DNA of 64,000 nucleotides from NCBI RefSeq assembly GCF_014170335.1, contig NZ_LZZS01000006.1:124001-188000 (forward strand). Direction: 5' to 3'. The translations under genes and the position numbers were made by a program. This DNA comes from Achromobacter sp. UMC46. Its GTDB lineage: Bacteria > Pseudomonadota > Gammaproteobacteria > Burkholderiales > Burkholderiaceae_B. Below are positions 44,886 through 54,871 of this stretch, piece after piece (within the stretch, counting starts at the first letter, position 1; every line of letters begins with the position of its first letter). Under the pieces are notes generated by a model. That model saw only the letters and a list, made by a program, of their open reading frames with translations, was not told where the DNA came from and searched no databases.

Positions 44886-45706
44886 ACGCCCATGCCTCCA
44901 CCCTGAACCCGGCGGGTTCGCCGCGCGTGTGGCAGCGCTACAGCATGGGCCAGCGGCTGCTGCGCTTCGCGCTGTACCTGCTGGTCGTCGCGGCCATCGC
45001 CCAAGCCATCCGCGGCGTGGAAGTCATACCGGAGTTCCTGTATGACGCCCCCGAGCAGATGGCCGACCTGTTCCGCCGCATGTGGCCGATCGACTGGGCC
45101 TACTACCCGGGCGGCGTGCACGACGCGCTGATCGAAACGCTGCACATCGCCACCCTCGGCACCATCCTGTCCGTCTTCATGGCGGTGCCGGTGGGCCTCC
45201 TGGCCGCCAACAACCTGACGCCCAGCAAGACCATCAACATGCTGGCCCGGCTGATCCTGGTGTCCAGCCGTTCGGTCAATTCGCTGGTGTGGGCGCTGCT
45301 GTTCATCGCCATCTTCGGCCCCGGCGCCCTGGCCGGCACGCTGGCCATCGCGTTCCGCTCCATCGGCTTCGTGGGCAAGCTGGTCGGCGAAGCCATCGAA
45401 GAGGCGCAGCGCGGGCCCATCGAGGCCGTGACCGCCACCGGCGCCAGCAAGGCATCGGTGCTGTGGTACGCCTACTGGCCGCAAATCCGCCCGGCGTTCT
45501 GGTCCATCGTGCTGCTGCGCTGGGACATCAACGTGCGCGAATCGGCCGTGCTGGGCCTGGTGGGCGCGGGCGGCATCGGCATGGCGCTGGACACCGCGCT
45601 GAACCTGTTCCAGTGGGACCGCGTGGCGCTGGTGCTGGCTGCGATCTTCGTCGTGGTCGTGCTGGCAGAAATCATCATCACGCAGGCGCGCAAACGCATT
45701 CTTTGA
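44882..45706 (+). CDS. phnE: Phosphonate-type ABC transporter permease 2
   Basis: 274 residues, a second PhnE homologue. Spans include LLRFALYLLVVAAIAQAI, LHIATLGTILSVFMAVPVGLLAA and LVWALLFIAIFGPGALAGTLAIAFRSIGFVGKLVGEAIEEAQ. The EAA loop is EAVTATGASKASVLWYAYWP near 179-198. Two different PhnE subunits in one operon are common in this subfamily and would form a heterodimer. A terminator lies 50 bp downstream. Confidence 0.93.
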   Translation: MNAHASTLNPAGSPRVWQRYSMGQRLLRFALYLLVVAAIAQAIRGVEVIPEFLYDAPEQMADLFRRMWPIDWAYYPGGVHDALIETLHIATLGTILSVFMAVPVGLLAANNLTPSKTINMLARLILVSSRSVNSLVWALLFIAIFGPGALAGTLAIAFRSIGFVGKLVGEAIEEAQRGPIEAVTATGASKASVLWYAYWPQIRPAFWSIVLLRWDINVRESAVLGLVGAGGIGMALDTALNLFQWDRVALVLAAIFVVVVLAEIIITQARKRIL

Positions 45707-45756
45707 TCGCGTCCCCGTTTTACGCTTGTCGGTTTCCCCTGACCAGCGCTCCTTGG

Positions 45757-45786
45757 CGCCGCCTTTGAAAAAGAGCGGCGTTTTTT
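45757..45786 (+). terminator. Terminator of the phn operon
   Basis: CGCCGC (45757-45762) pairs with GCGGCG (45775-45780) over a 12-nt A-rich loop, followed by TTTTTTCTT. The stem is short but the T-run is good. Confidence 0.65.
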
Positions 45787-45924
45787 CTTGCCCGGCCGGC
45801 GCCGCCGGCTTGTCCACAGGCCTTGTTCACGTCTATGCTCAATGTGAACAAAATATGAACCGTCATCAAATCCCACCTCCTGGTTGATTAAGATCTCGGC
45901 TTTTGCCGTTGGACACCCACCGCC

Positions 45925-47583
45925 ATGTCGGAACAGGAATTGAAACTGCATGTGCCCACGGCTTCGCGCCAGGCCGTGCTGCGAGAGATCAAGCAACGCG
46001 AGGCCACGCGCATCCGCTTGCATGCCATGTATTTCGACACGCCGGAACGCGAACTTGCGCGGGCGCGCATCGCCATCCGGCTGCGCCAGGAAGGCCGCGA
46101 TTGGGTGCAGACGCTGAAGATGCCGGGCATCAACGCCATCACCCGCATTGAATTGAACCACCCGCGCCCCGGCCCCGTGCTGGACCTGTCGGTGTATGCC
46201 GGCACCGAAGTCGAAGCCGCGCTGTCCGCCGTCAAAGGCGAACTTGGCCTGCGCTACGAAACCGACGTGCAGCGTTTGCTGCGCAAGGTCCGCACGCGTT
46301 TCGGTACGGTGGAACTCGCGTACGACACCGGCATCCTGCGCGCCGGCGCATTGGAACTGCCGATCTCGGAACTGGAATTCGAACTGGTGTCGGGCCGCCC
46401 GGCCGCCATCTTCGCCAGCGCGCGCGGCTGGCAGCAACGTCATAGCCTGGTGCTGGATCCGCGCAGCAAGTCCGAACGCGGCGACGCGCTGGCCCAGCTG
46501 GCGCAGCGCCTGGCCGATGTGGACGCCGTCCCGGGCGACGACCTGGAGGCCCGCCGGGCCCAGGCCATCGCCCATTTCTGGGCGCCGCGCGGCGCGGCCG
46601 CCGTGAAACTGCGCGACGACATGACGCCGTCGCAGGCGATGGGCCGCATCGCCGCCGAATGCCTGGACCAGATCGCGCGCAATGCGGCGGTGCTGGCTGA
46701 AGTCGACACCGAAGGCGTGTACCGCGCCGGCAATTCCGAACACGTGCACCAGTTGCGCGTGGGGGTGCGCCGGCTGCGTTCGGCCTGGAAGCTGTTCGAC
46801 GGCTGGATCGCGCCGGTGCCCGACGCCATGCTGCAAGGCGTGCGCACGCACTTCGCCGCCTTCGGCGCCAACCGCGACCAAGACGTGCTGAACGAGACCG
46901 TGGCGCCCGCGCTGATCCGCGCCGGCATGCCCGTGATCCCGATGGAAGCCGCGCCGCCCGAACAGGACGCCCGGACCATCGCCGGCGGCAAGGCCTTCCA
47001 GGCCTGGTTACTTGAGCTGCTGGAATGGAGCCTGGACGTGCCGCCGGCGGTGCCGGCCGGCAACACGCAGACCATCGCCAACGGCACGCCCAGCGACGCC
47101 GCGCCCGAACCCGCCATCCGCCTGGAAGGCGGCGTGGCCGGCCCCACCGTCAAGCCCACCATCATCCCCATGCTGGCGCCGGAACCCGATCCGCAACGCC
47201 TGCACAAGCAGTTGGCGCGCCGCCTGCACCGCTGGCACAGCAAGGTGGCCGATCAGGGCACGCAGTTCGCCACGCTGGACGTCCCCACGCGCCATGAACT
47301 GCGCAAGCGCGGCAAGCGGCTGCGCTACAGCCTGGCGTTCGCGGAATCGCTGTTGCCCGCGGCCAAGCTGCGCGGCTACCGCAAGCTGCTGTCGAACGTG
47401 CAGGACGTGCTGGGTGAAATCAATGACCTGGCGGTCGCCCGCGACTACTACGAGTCGTGTACGGCCACCCATCCGCAAGCCTGGTTCGCGCTGGGCTGGA
47501 TCAGCGCGCGCCTGGAAGAACTGGCGGACGAAGCGCAGAAAGCCTTCGACGACCTGGCGCGCAGCAAACCCTTCTGGAAGTGA
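45925..47583 (+). CDS. CYTH-CHAD inorganic triphosphatase (YgiF-like)
   Basis: 552 residues. The N-terminal CYTH tunnel domain (about 1-200) carries the defining E-x-E-x-K as Glu3, Glu5, Lys7, then RIAIRLRQEGRDWVQTLKMPG and ISELEFELVSG. The C-terminal CHAD domain (about 235-550) has the basic helices EHVHQLRVGVRRLRSAWKLFDGW and RHELRKRGKRLRYSLAFAESLLP that bind polyphosphate. A Pro/Ala-rich, low-complexity insertion at about 370-425 splits the CHAD domain and is unusual. The expected activity is hydrolysis of tripolyphosphate in the cytoplasm. It stands between the phn operon and a phospholipase, so phosphorus-related genes cluster here. Confidence 0.9.
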   Translation: MSEQELKLHVPTASRQAVLREIKQREATRIRLHAMYFDTPERELARARIAIRLRQEGRDWVQTLKMPGINAITRIELNHPRPGPVLDLSVYAGTEVEAALSAVKGELGLRYETDVQRLLRKVRTRFGTVELAYDTGILRAGALELPISELEFELVSGRPAAIFASARGWQQRHSLVLDPRSKSERGDALAQLAQRLADVDAVPGDDLEARRAQAIAHFWAPRGAAAVKLRDDMTPSQAMGRIAAECLDQIARNAAVLAEVDTEGVYRAGNSEHVHQLRVGVRRLRSAWKLFDGWIAPVPDAMLQGVRTHFAAFGANRDQDVLNETVAPALIRAGMPVIPMEAAPPEQDARTIAGGKAFQAWLLELLEWSLDVPPAVPAGNTQTIANGTPSDAAPEPAIRLEGGVAGPTVKPTIIPMLAPEPDPQRLHKQLARRLHRWHSKVADQGTQFATLDVPTRHELRKRGKRLRYSLAFAESLLPAAKLRGYRKLLSNVQDVLGEINDLAVARDYYESCTATHPQAWFALGWISARLEELADEAQKAFDDLARSKPFWK

Positions 47584-47891
47584 TTCCCGCTTTACGCCAT
47601 GGCCGCAACGGCCATGGCGGGCGCGCGCGTTTACCGCAGCGGCAAGTCAATCAGTGAATTCGTTTTCACCTCGACACGCATCTAGCACGACGTTTCAAAA
47701 AACACGGTGCGACAAGCTTCGGGTCAGCTGTCTGTAAAAAGAACGACATCCGACGCACCAATACTGGATCGCTGACGTCCGGCCACCTTGCGCCGGGCGC
47801 CCTCGTGGCCCGCAGCATCCGCCCGACATGCGTCCTGTGTGACGGCAACGGCCCCTGCGCGGGCCGTCAGCCCATCCACACATACCGAACC
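47584..47891. other. Gene-free 308-bp gap
   Basis: Between the CYTH-CHAD gene and the small lipoprotein. No credible coding frame and no clear intrinsic terminator were seen. A TTTCAAAAAACAC stretch near 47691 and CTGTCTGTAAAAAG near 47729 make an AT-richer patch that may hold the phospholipase promoter; neither forms a full PHO box. Confidence 0.5.
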
Positions 47892-48071
47892 ATGGAAACC
47901 ACTTCCCACTTGCTCGCCCATGCAAGACGAGGCCTTGCGGCCTTCTGCGCGCTGTCGCTCGTGTTCTCGCTGTCCGCCTGCGGCGGCGACGACTCGGACG
48001 AACCCGCTCCACCGCCCACCACGACGCCCGCCCCGCCGCCTGCCGCGTGCGCGTCGCACTGCGCCCCGTGA
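47892..48071 (+). CDS. Small putative lipoprotein upstream of phospholipase C
   Basis: 59 residues. METTSHLLAHARRGLAAF leads into a hydrophobic stretch and a lipobox FSLSAC, with Cys near residue 31, followed by GGDDSDEP and a Pro/Thr-rich tail ending PPPAACASHCAP. It would be an outer-membrane-anchored peptide of under 30 mature residues. The ATG at 47892 has no strong ribosome binding site. The phospholipase gene starts 38 bp after its stop. Short lipoproteins of this sort are often missed by annotation; it could also be a leader peptide. No function is known. Confidence 0.55.
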   Translation: METTSHLLAHARRGLAAFCALSLVFSLSACGGDDSDEPAPPPTTTPAPPPAACASHCAP

Positions 48072-48109
48072 AGCCCGTTCCCCTCCGACCTTCAACGACA
48101 GAGAAGCCA

Positions 48110-50302
48110 ATGACGTTCGACGCCTCCAAAAGAAAGTTCTTCAAGACCACGCTGGGAACCACCGCCGCCGTAAGCGCCTTGTCGATATTCCCGCCCAGCA
48201 TCCGCCGCGCCCTGGCCATTGAGGCCAGCAGTCCGACGGGCACCATCCAGGACGTCAAGCACGTCGTGATGCTGATGCTGGAAAACCGTTCCTTCGACGG
48301 CTACTTCGGCACTTTTCCCGGCGTGCGCGGCTTTGGCGACCGCTTCCCCATTCCGCTGGCCAACGGCAAGTCGGTGTTCCATCAGACGCGCAGCGACGGC
48401 ACCGAAGAGCTGCCCTATCACCTGGACACGACGCTGGGCAACGCGCAGCGCGCGGGCAGCACGCCGCACTCCTGGCCCAATTGCCAGGCCGCGTGGGACC
48501 ACGGCCGCATGAACAAGTGGCCCAGCGCCAAGCAGCCGCTGTCGATGGGCTATTACGAAACCGCCGAAGTCCCCTTCCACCGCGCGCTGGCCGACGCCTT
48601 CACGCTGTGCGACCACTACCACTGTGCGATGCACGCGGGCACCATCCCCAACCGGCTGTTCTTCTGGACGGGCACCAACGGCCCGTCCGGCGACAACGTG
48701 TCGGTCGTGATGAACGAGATGAACGACGGCGCCGACGTGGGCCCATCCACCGAAGGCTGGACCTGGACCACCTACGCCGACCGCCTGCAGCAGGCCGGCG
48801 TCAGCTGGAAGGTCTACCAGAACATCCCGGACAACTTCGGCTGCAACGAGATGATGAGCTTCCGGCACTGGCGCGCCGAGATCGAGAAGATGCCGGCGGA
48901 CCGGCAAGTGACCAACCAGGGCGGCCCCGCCTACAACCCCGCCATCGACGACCTGTACAGCCCCCTGGCCAAGGGTTTCGGCAACACCATGCCCGACGGC
49001 GGCTTCCTGCAAAGTTTGCGCGACGACGTCATGAACGGCACGCTGCCGGAAGTGTCGTGGATCATCCCGCCGGCCGCCTATAGCGAGCACCCCGGCCCGT
49101 CCAGCCCCGCCAAGGGCGCGTGGTACATCCAGGCCGCGCTGGACGCGCTGACGCAATCGCCCGAAGTCTGGAGCAAGACCGTGTTCCTGGTGACCTACGA
49201 CGAGAACGACGGCTTCTTCGACCACATGCCGACGCCGTCCGCGCCCTCGCGCAACGATGACGGCACGCTGGCGGGCAAGTCCACGCTGACGGACGCCGAG
49301 ATGGCGTTCGAGTACTTCACCTATCCGCCCGCCACGCCCAAGCAGCTGACCGCCGACGGCAAGCCCTATGGCCCCGGCATGCGCGTGCCGATGTGGGTGA
49401 TCTCGCCGTGGAGCCGTGGCGGCTGGGTCAATTCGCAGGTGTTCGACCACACCTCGGCGCTGCGCTTCCTGGAACAGCGCTTCGGCGTCGTCGAACCCAA
49501 CATCAGCGCGTTCCGGCGTGCCGTCTGCGGCGACCTGACCTCCACGTTGAACTTCGTATCGCCCAACGGCGCCGGCCTGCCCACCTTGCCCGGCCGCACG
49601 ACCAAGACGGATGCCGACGGCCTGACGACGTGGCAGGAGTCGCAACCCGCCATCGCCGTCCCCACCCAGCAGACACTGGCCAAGCAGGCGCCCGGCACGC
49701 GCCCGTCGCGCGCCCTGCCCTACGAGCTACACACGAGCGCGCGCGAAGAGGCGCGCGAGAACCGCGTCAGGCTGCTGTTCGCCAATGCCAGCGGCGGCCA
49801 GGCGGCGGCCGTCTTCCATGTGTACGACAAGCTGCATCTGGACCGCATCCCGCGCCGCTACGTGGTGGAAGCGGGCAAGTCGCTGGACGACGCCTGGGAC
49901 GTGTCCGCCGACAGCGGCAAGTACGACTTATGGGTGTTGGGGCCGAACGGCTATCACCGCGCCTTCGCGGGCGACCTGATGCAGACGGGCGGCGCGCAGC
50001 CCGAGATCCAGGTCTGCTACGTGCCCTGCGACGATGCGCAGGTGCAGGTCAAGCTGCACAACAACGGCAGCCAGGCCTGCACGTTCACCGTCAGCGCCAA
50101 GGCCTATCGCGACGACGGCCCATGGACCGCCACCGTGCCGGCCGGCCAGACCGGCGAACTCAGCTGGCCGGTGACCGACAGCGGCCAGTGGTACGACTTC
50201 GCGGTGGCATGCGAAGGCTATGCCGCGTTCCAGCGCCGCTTTGCCGGCCGCATGGAAACGGGCAAGGACGGGGTCAGCGATCCGGCGATGGGCCAGGTCT
50301 GA
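48110..50302 (+). CDS. Phosphocholine-specific phospholipase C (PlcN/PlcH family)
   Basis: 730 residues. The phosphoesterase domain opens KHVVMLMLENRSFDGYFGTFPG near 48-69, has PNRLFFWTGTNGPSG near 180 and LVTYDENDGFFDHMPTPSAP near 362-381. Two C-terminal DUF756 domains follow (ANASGGQAAAVFHVYD and QVKLHNNGSQACTF), as in P. aeruginosa PlcN and PlcH. The N-terminus has a Tat-like signal (SKRKFFKTTLG ... SALSIFPPSIRRALA), but with Lys-Arg in place of the usual twin arginine. It hydrolyses phosphatidylcholine-type lipids outside the inner membrane. The ATG at 48110 follows GAGAAG. Confidence 0.93.
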   Translation: MTFDASKRKFFKTTLGTTAAVSALSIFPPSIRRALAIEASSPTGTIQDVKHVVMLMLENRSFDGYFGTFPGVRGFGDRFPIPLANGKSVFHQTRSDGTEELPYHLDTTLGNAQRAGSTPHSWPNCQAAWDHGRMNKWPSAKQPLSMGYYETAEVPFHRALADAFTLCDHYHCAMHAGTIPNRLFFWTGTNGPSGDNVSVVMNEMNDGADVGPSTEGWTWTTYADRLQQAGVSWKVYQNIPDNFGCNEMMSFRHWRAEIEKMPADRQVTNQGGPAYNPAIDDLYSPLAKGFGNTMPDGGFLQSLRDDVMNGTLPEVSWIIPPAAYSEHPGPSSPAKGAWYIQAALDALTQSPEVWSKTVFLVTYDENDGFFDHMPTPSAPSRNDDGTLAGKSTLTDAEMAFEYFTYPPATPKQLTADGKPYGPGMRVPMWVISPWSRGGWVNSQVFDHTSALRFLEQRFGVVEPNISAFRRAVCGDLTSTLNFVSPNGAGLPTLPGRTTKTDADGLTTWQESQPAIAVPTQQTLAKQAPGTRPSRALPYELHTSAREEARENRVRLLFANASGGQAAAVFHVYDKLHLDRIPRRYVVEAGKSLDDAWDVSADSGKYDLWVLGPNGYHRAFAGDLMQTGGAQPEIQVCYVPCDDAQVQVKLHNNGSQACTFTVSAKAYRDDGPWTATVPAGQTGELSWPVTDSGQWYDFAVACEGYAAFQRRFAGRMETGKDGVSDPAMGQV

Positions 50303-50320
50303 AGTTCCCCTCCTCAAATA

Positions 50321-50354
50321 GCAACGGGGCGGCGCTTGCGCACCGCCCCGTTGC
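50321..50354. terminator. Convergent-gene hairpin between phospholipase C and ftsY
   Basis: GCAACGGGGCGG (50321-50332) and its exact complement (50343-50354) form a 12-bp stem with a 10-nt loop. T-rich sequence follows weakly on the minus strand only, so it may end both transcripts or act as a barrier. Confidence 0.6.
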
Positions 50355-50372
50355 CTTGGGCCTGCCGGCGGG

Positions 50373-51713
50373 TCAGTCCGCCAGCAAGGCCGCGGCGAAC
50401 TCGTCCGCCACGAAAGGCTGCAGGTCTTCCAGGCTTTCGCCCACGCCGATCCAGTAGACCGGGATCGGACGCACGCCCTGGCTGCCCGCGGCAACGGCGG
50501 CCAGCGTGCCGCCCTTGGCCGTGCCGTCCAGCTTGGTCACGACCAGGCCCGTCAGCGTGATGGCCGCATCGAACGCGCGGATCTGCGCCAGCGCATTCTG
50601 CCCGGTGTTGCCGTCCACCACCAGCAGCACTTCGTGCGGCGCGGTGGCATCGGCCTTGCCGATGACGCGGCGGATCTTCTTCAGTTCTTCCATCAGGTGC
50701 AGCTGCGTGGGCAGGCGGCCGGCGGTGTCCACCATGACCACGCCCATGCCACGCGCACGGCCCGCGTTGACCGAGTCGAACGCCACGGCGGCCGGATCGC
50801 CGCCATCTTGCGCGATGACGCTGACGTTGTTGCGGCTGCCCCACTCCACCAGTTGCTCGCGCGCGGCGGCGCGGAACGTGTCGCCCGCGGCCAGCAGGAC
50901 GGTGGCGCCCTGGCGTTGGAACGTGTGCGCCAGCTTGCCGATGGAGGTCGTCTTGCCCGCACCGTTGACGCCGGCGATCATCACCACCAGCGGCTTGACG
51001 CGGTGCAGGTCGAAGGCGCGCTCCAGCGGACGCAAGTGGTCGGCCAGCAACTGGCGCAGGGCCGTCTTCACCTTGGCCGGGTCTTCGATGCGGTCCTTCT
51101 TGACGCGCGCACGCAGCGCGGTCAACAGCTTCTCGGTGGCCTCCAAGCCGGCATCGGCCATAATGAGCGCCGATTCGAGTTCCTCGAACAGGTTTTCGTC
51201 GACCTTGACGCCGACGAAGATGCCGCCAATGCTCTGGCCGGTCCGCGACAGGCCCTGCTTCAGCCGCGACAGCCACGACGCCTTTTTAGGCGCTTCGGCG
51301 GCGGCGGGCTCGGTGGCGGGAGCTGGCACATTGACCGGTGCATGAGCAGGCGCAGCAATGGGCGTAACCACGGGCGTGACCACGGGCGCAACTACGGGCG
51401 CCGTAACGGGTGCGCTGACCGGCGTCTGGACCGGCGCATCGGCGCGTGCAATCGGCGCTACAGTCGGTGCAGCCGGCACGACAGGCGCGGGGGCAGGTTC
51501 GGCAACCGGTTCAGGAACCGGCGCCGGTGCAACCTCCACGGGACTCGGTGCGGGTGCGGGTGCTGGTGCGGCTGGCGGGATGGGCGGCGGGATCACCGGC
51601 GCGGCGGCGGGTTCCGCAGGCGCGACGGCGGCGTCTATGACCTCAGGCGGCGGCGCGGGCTGGGCCGGCGCGGCAGGCGGTGGGGATTTTTTCTTGAAGA
51701 AGCGGCTAAACAT
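50373..51713 (-). CDS. ftsY: Signal recognition particle receptor FtsY
   Basis: 446 residues. After MFSRFFKKKS comes a long Ala/Pro/Val-rich A domain (about 10-135) with PAPAPA and TPVVTPVVTPI repeats, unlike the acidic A domain of E. coli. The N domain begins SWLSRLKQGLSRTGQSIGGIFVG near 140. The GTPase part has GVNGAGKTTSIGKLA near 250, LLAAGDTFRAAAREQL, VMVDTAGRLPTQ near 330 and VVTKLDGTAKGG near 395. It receives ribosome-SRP complexes at the inner membrane. Its start codon shares bases with the start codon of the divergent rsmD. Confidence 0.95.
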   Translation of the reverse strand: MFSRFFKKKSPPPAAPAQPAPPPEVIDAAVAPAEPAAAPVIPPPIPPAAPAPAPAPSPVEVAPAPVPEPVAEPAPAPVVPAAPTVAPIARADAPVQTPVSAPVTAPVVAPVVTPVVTPIAAPAHAPVNVPAPATEPAAAEAPKKASWLSRLKQGLSRTGQSIGGIFVGVKVDENLFEELESALIMADAGLEATEKLLTALRARVKKDRIEDPAKVKTALRQLLADHLRPLERAFDLHRVKPLVVMIAGVNGAGKTTSIGKLAHTFQRQGATVLLAAGDTFRAAAREQLVEWGSRNNVSVIAQDGGDPAAVAFDSVNAGRARGMGVVMVDTAGRLPTQLHLMEELKKIRRVIGKADATAPHEVLLVVDGNTGQNALAQIRAFDAAITLTGLVVTKLDGTAKGGTLAAVAAGSQGVRPIPVYWIGVGESLEDLQPFVADEFAAALLAD

Positions 51714-52278
51714 GGGTAACAAGTATATTCGTATCGTCGGTGGCCAATACAGGCGCACCCCCATCGCCGTGCCCGACGTGGAGACGCTGCGCCCCACGCC
51801 CGACCGGGTGCGCGAAACGCTGTTCAACTGGCTGAATCACCTGTGGGCCGGCGAATTCGCCGACAAGCAGGTGCTGGATCTGTTCGCCGGCAGCGGCGCC
51901 CTGGGGTTCGAGGCGGCCTCGCGCGGCGTGGCGCATGTGCAGATGGTCGAGCGGGACAAGACCGCCGCGTCCGCGCTGCGGACACTGCGCGACAAGCTCA
52001 AAGCCGACATGATACGCATCCATGTGGGCGACGCGATGCAGGTCGCCGAACGGATGGATGCGTCCCGATTTGACCTCATCCTGTTGGATCCGCCCTTCGG
52101 ACAGGACTGGCTGCCGCGCCTGTGGCCCATCCTTCCGGGCATTTTGGCCGAGCATGGGCTAGTCTACGTCGAGGCGGAAACCGCCATCGAAGCCCCCGAA
52201 GGATTCCAGATCTTGCGGCAGGATAAGGCAGGCGCGGTCCACTACCATCTGCTCGAATTTGCTGCATTGCGGAAATAG
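51712..52278 (+). CDS. rsmD: 16S rRNA (guanine(966)-N2)-methyltransferase RsmD
   Basis: 188 residues. It methylates G966 of 16S rRNA. Motifs: IRIVGGQYRRTPIAVP at the start, LRPTPDRVRETLFNWL near 30-45, the SAM-binding VLDLFAGSGALGFEAASRG near 58-76, and the catalytic LILLDPPFGQ near 121-130. The ATG at 51712-51714 overlaps the antisense ftsY ATG at 51711-51713 within a single CATG. A longer open frame upstream is merely antisense to the repetitive FtsY A domain. coaD follows after 58 bp and is probably co-transcribed. Confidence 0.93.
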   Translation: MGNKYIRIVGGQYRRTPIAVPDVETLRPTPDRVRETLFNWLNHLWAGEFADKQVLDLFAGSGALGFEAASRGVAHVQMVERDKTAASALRTLRDKLKADMIRIHVGDAMQVAERMDASRFDLILLDPPFGQDWLPRLWPILPGILAEHGLVYVEAETAIEAPEGFQILRQDKAGAVHYHLLEFAALRK

Positions 52279-52336
52279 ATCAATAATCCGGGCTTCGGAG
52301 GATGGTGTACACCACTAATAACGGTACGGAGCTCGC

Positions 52337-52840
52337 ATGATCATCGCTGTATATCCCGGCACTTTCGACCCGCTGACCCGGGGCCACGAAGACCTGGTCC
52401 GCCGCGCGGCCACGCTTTTCGACAAAGTCGTGGTGGGCATCGCCCTCAGCCGCAACAAGAAGCCTTTCTTCAGCATCGACGAACGCGTGGAGATCGCCCG
52501 TGAAGTCCTGGGCCACTACCCCAACGTCGAAGTGCAGAGCTTCGGCGGCCTGCTGAAGGACTTCGTCCGCGACCAGGGCGGCCGCGTCATCGTCCGCGGC
52601 CTGCGCGCCGTGTCCGACTTCGAATACGAATTCCAGATGGCCGGCATGAACCGCCATCTGCTGCCCGACGTCGAAACGCTGTTCATGACGCCGTCGGACC
52701 AATACCAGTTCATCTCGGGCACGATCGTGCGCGAAATCGCCCAACTGGGCGGCGACGTCAGCAAGTTCGTGTTCCCGTCCGTGGAACGCTGGTTGCAGGA
52801 AAAGGCCAAGGAACGCCGCGAACAGTCCTGGCCGGGCTGA
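52337..52840 (+). CDS. coaD: Phosphopantetheine adenylyltransferase
   Basis: 167 residues. It makes dephospho-CoA from ATP and phosphopantetheine. The nucleotidyltransferase motif [19 protein letters not shown] (T/H-x-G-H) is at 6-24, [37 protein letters not shown] near 72-108, and [19 protein letters not shown] near 127-145 with the ISST-like SGT. It is followed by a clear hairpin terminator. Confidence 0.96.
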   Translation: MIIAVYPGTFDPLTRGHEDLVRRAATLFDKVVVGIALSRNKKPFFSIDERVEIAREVLGHYPNVEVQSFGGLLKDFVRDQGGRVIVRGLRAVSDFEYEFQMAGMNRHLLPDVETLFMTPSDQYQFISGTIVREIAQLGGDVSKFVFPSVERWLQEKAKERREQSWPG

Positions 52841-52864
52841 TCCGCCAGGCCCCGCACCATCCCC

Positions 52865-52894
52865 GAAGGGCGCGATTTCGCGCCCTTCTTGCGC
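52865..52894 (+). terminator. coaD terminator
   Basis: GAAGGGCGCG (52865-52874) pairs perfectly with CGCGCCCTTC (52879-52888) around an ATTT tetraloop, followed by TTGCGCTTT. The T-run is interrupted, so efficiency is uncertain. Confidence 0.7.
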
Positions 52895-52919
52895 TTTCCC
52901 TCCCGGCAGTACAATGTGA

Positions 52920-54430
<1,511 letters not shown>

Positions 54431-54484
54431 AGGCCGGTTTGGAAGCCGGCCCCGCCGCATCCCTCCGGCGGCTTCTGGACAGCG

Positions 54485-54871
54485 TCAGACGGGCCAGGCG
54501 GCCACGGGCGTGTCCGGGTGCACCTTCATGATGCGGCAAGGCACCTGCACGAAGTTCGAGATCCAGGCCGCGGCCAGTTCCCCTTCGTCGACCACGTCGA
54601 TGGTCTGCTCGCCCACCTTCATGCTGTAGCGAACGCTGTCGTCGTCTTCGATGACATCCAGCGGAATGTCCATGCGCAGCATGCCCGGCGCCTTCAGCAC
54701 CAGATACCCCAGGCGCAGCTCTACCGACACGTCGGCAAGGCGCGGGCACAATTCGCGGTTCAGCCACTGCCCGGAATCATTGGCGATAAGCCATTGCCGG
54801 TGATAAGCGGCCGCGGCGGGCTGCGGCGTGACGCCGCATTCCGCGATGGGCTGGAAATTATCAGTGCTCAT
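54485..54871 (-). CDS. MOSC N-terminal beta-barrel domain protein lacking the MOSC domain
   Basis: 128 residues. The sequence AYHRQWLIANDSGQWLNRELCPRLADVSVELRLGYLVLKAPGMLRMDIPLDV is the N-terminal beta-barrel of YcbX/MOSC proteins. The frame ends after DTPVAAWPV, and the following MOSC sulfurtransferase/oxidoreductase domain (with its cofactor cysteine) is absent, against about 290-370 residues in full proteins. There is no frameshifted remainder in 54431-54484. It starts within the ATGA overlap with the AsmA stop, so it is translated with that gene. Whether it is a genuine small protein or a stable remnant is not clear. Confidence 0.82.
   Translation of the reverse strand: MSTDNFQPIAECGVTPQPAAAAYHRQWLIANDSGQWLNRELCPRLADVSVELRLGYLVLKAPGMLRMDIPLDVIEDDDSVRYSMKVGEQTIDVVDEGELAAAWISNFVQVPCRIMKVHPDTPVAAWPV

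Noticed and set aside
47584..48109. PHO box upstream of phospholipase C
   Set aside because: Only isolated CTGTC-like half motifs were seen, without a correctly spaced partner.
51358..51711. Upstream Thr/Gly/Ala repeat extension of RsmD
   Set aside because: Antisense to the repetitive FtsY A domain; RsmD has its normal N-terminus at 51712.
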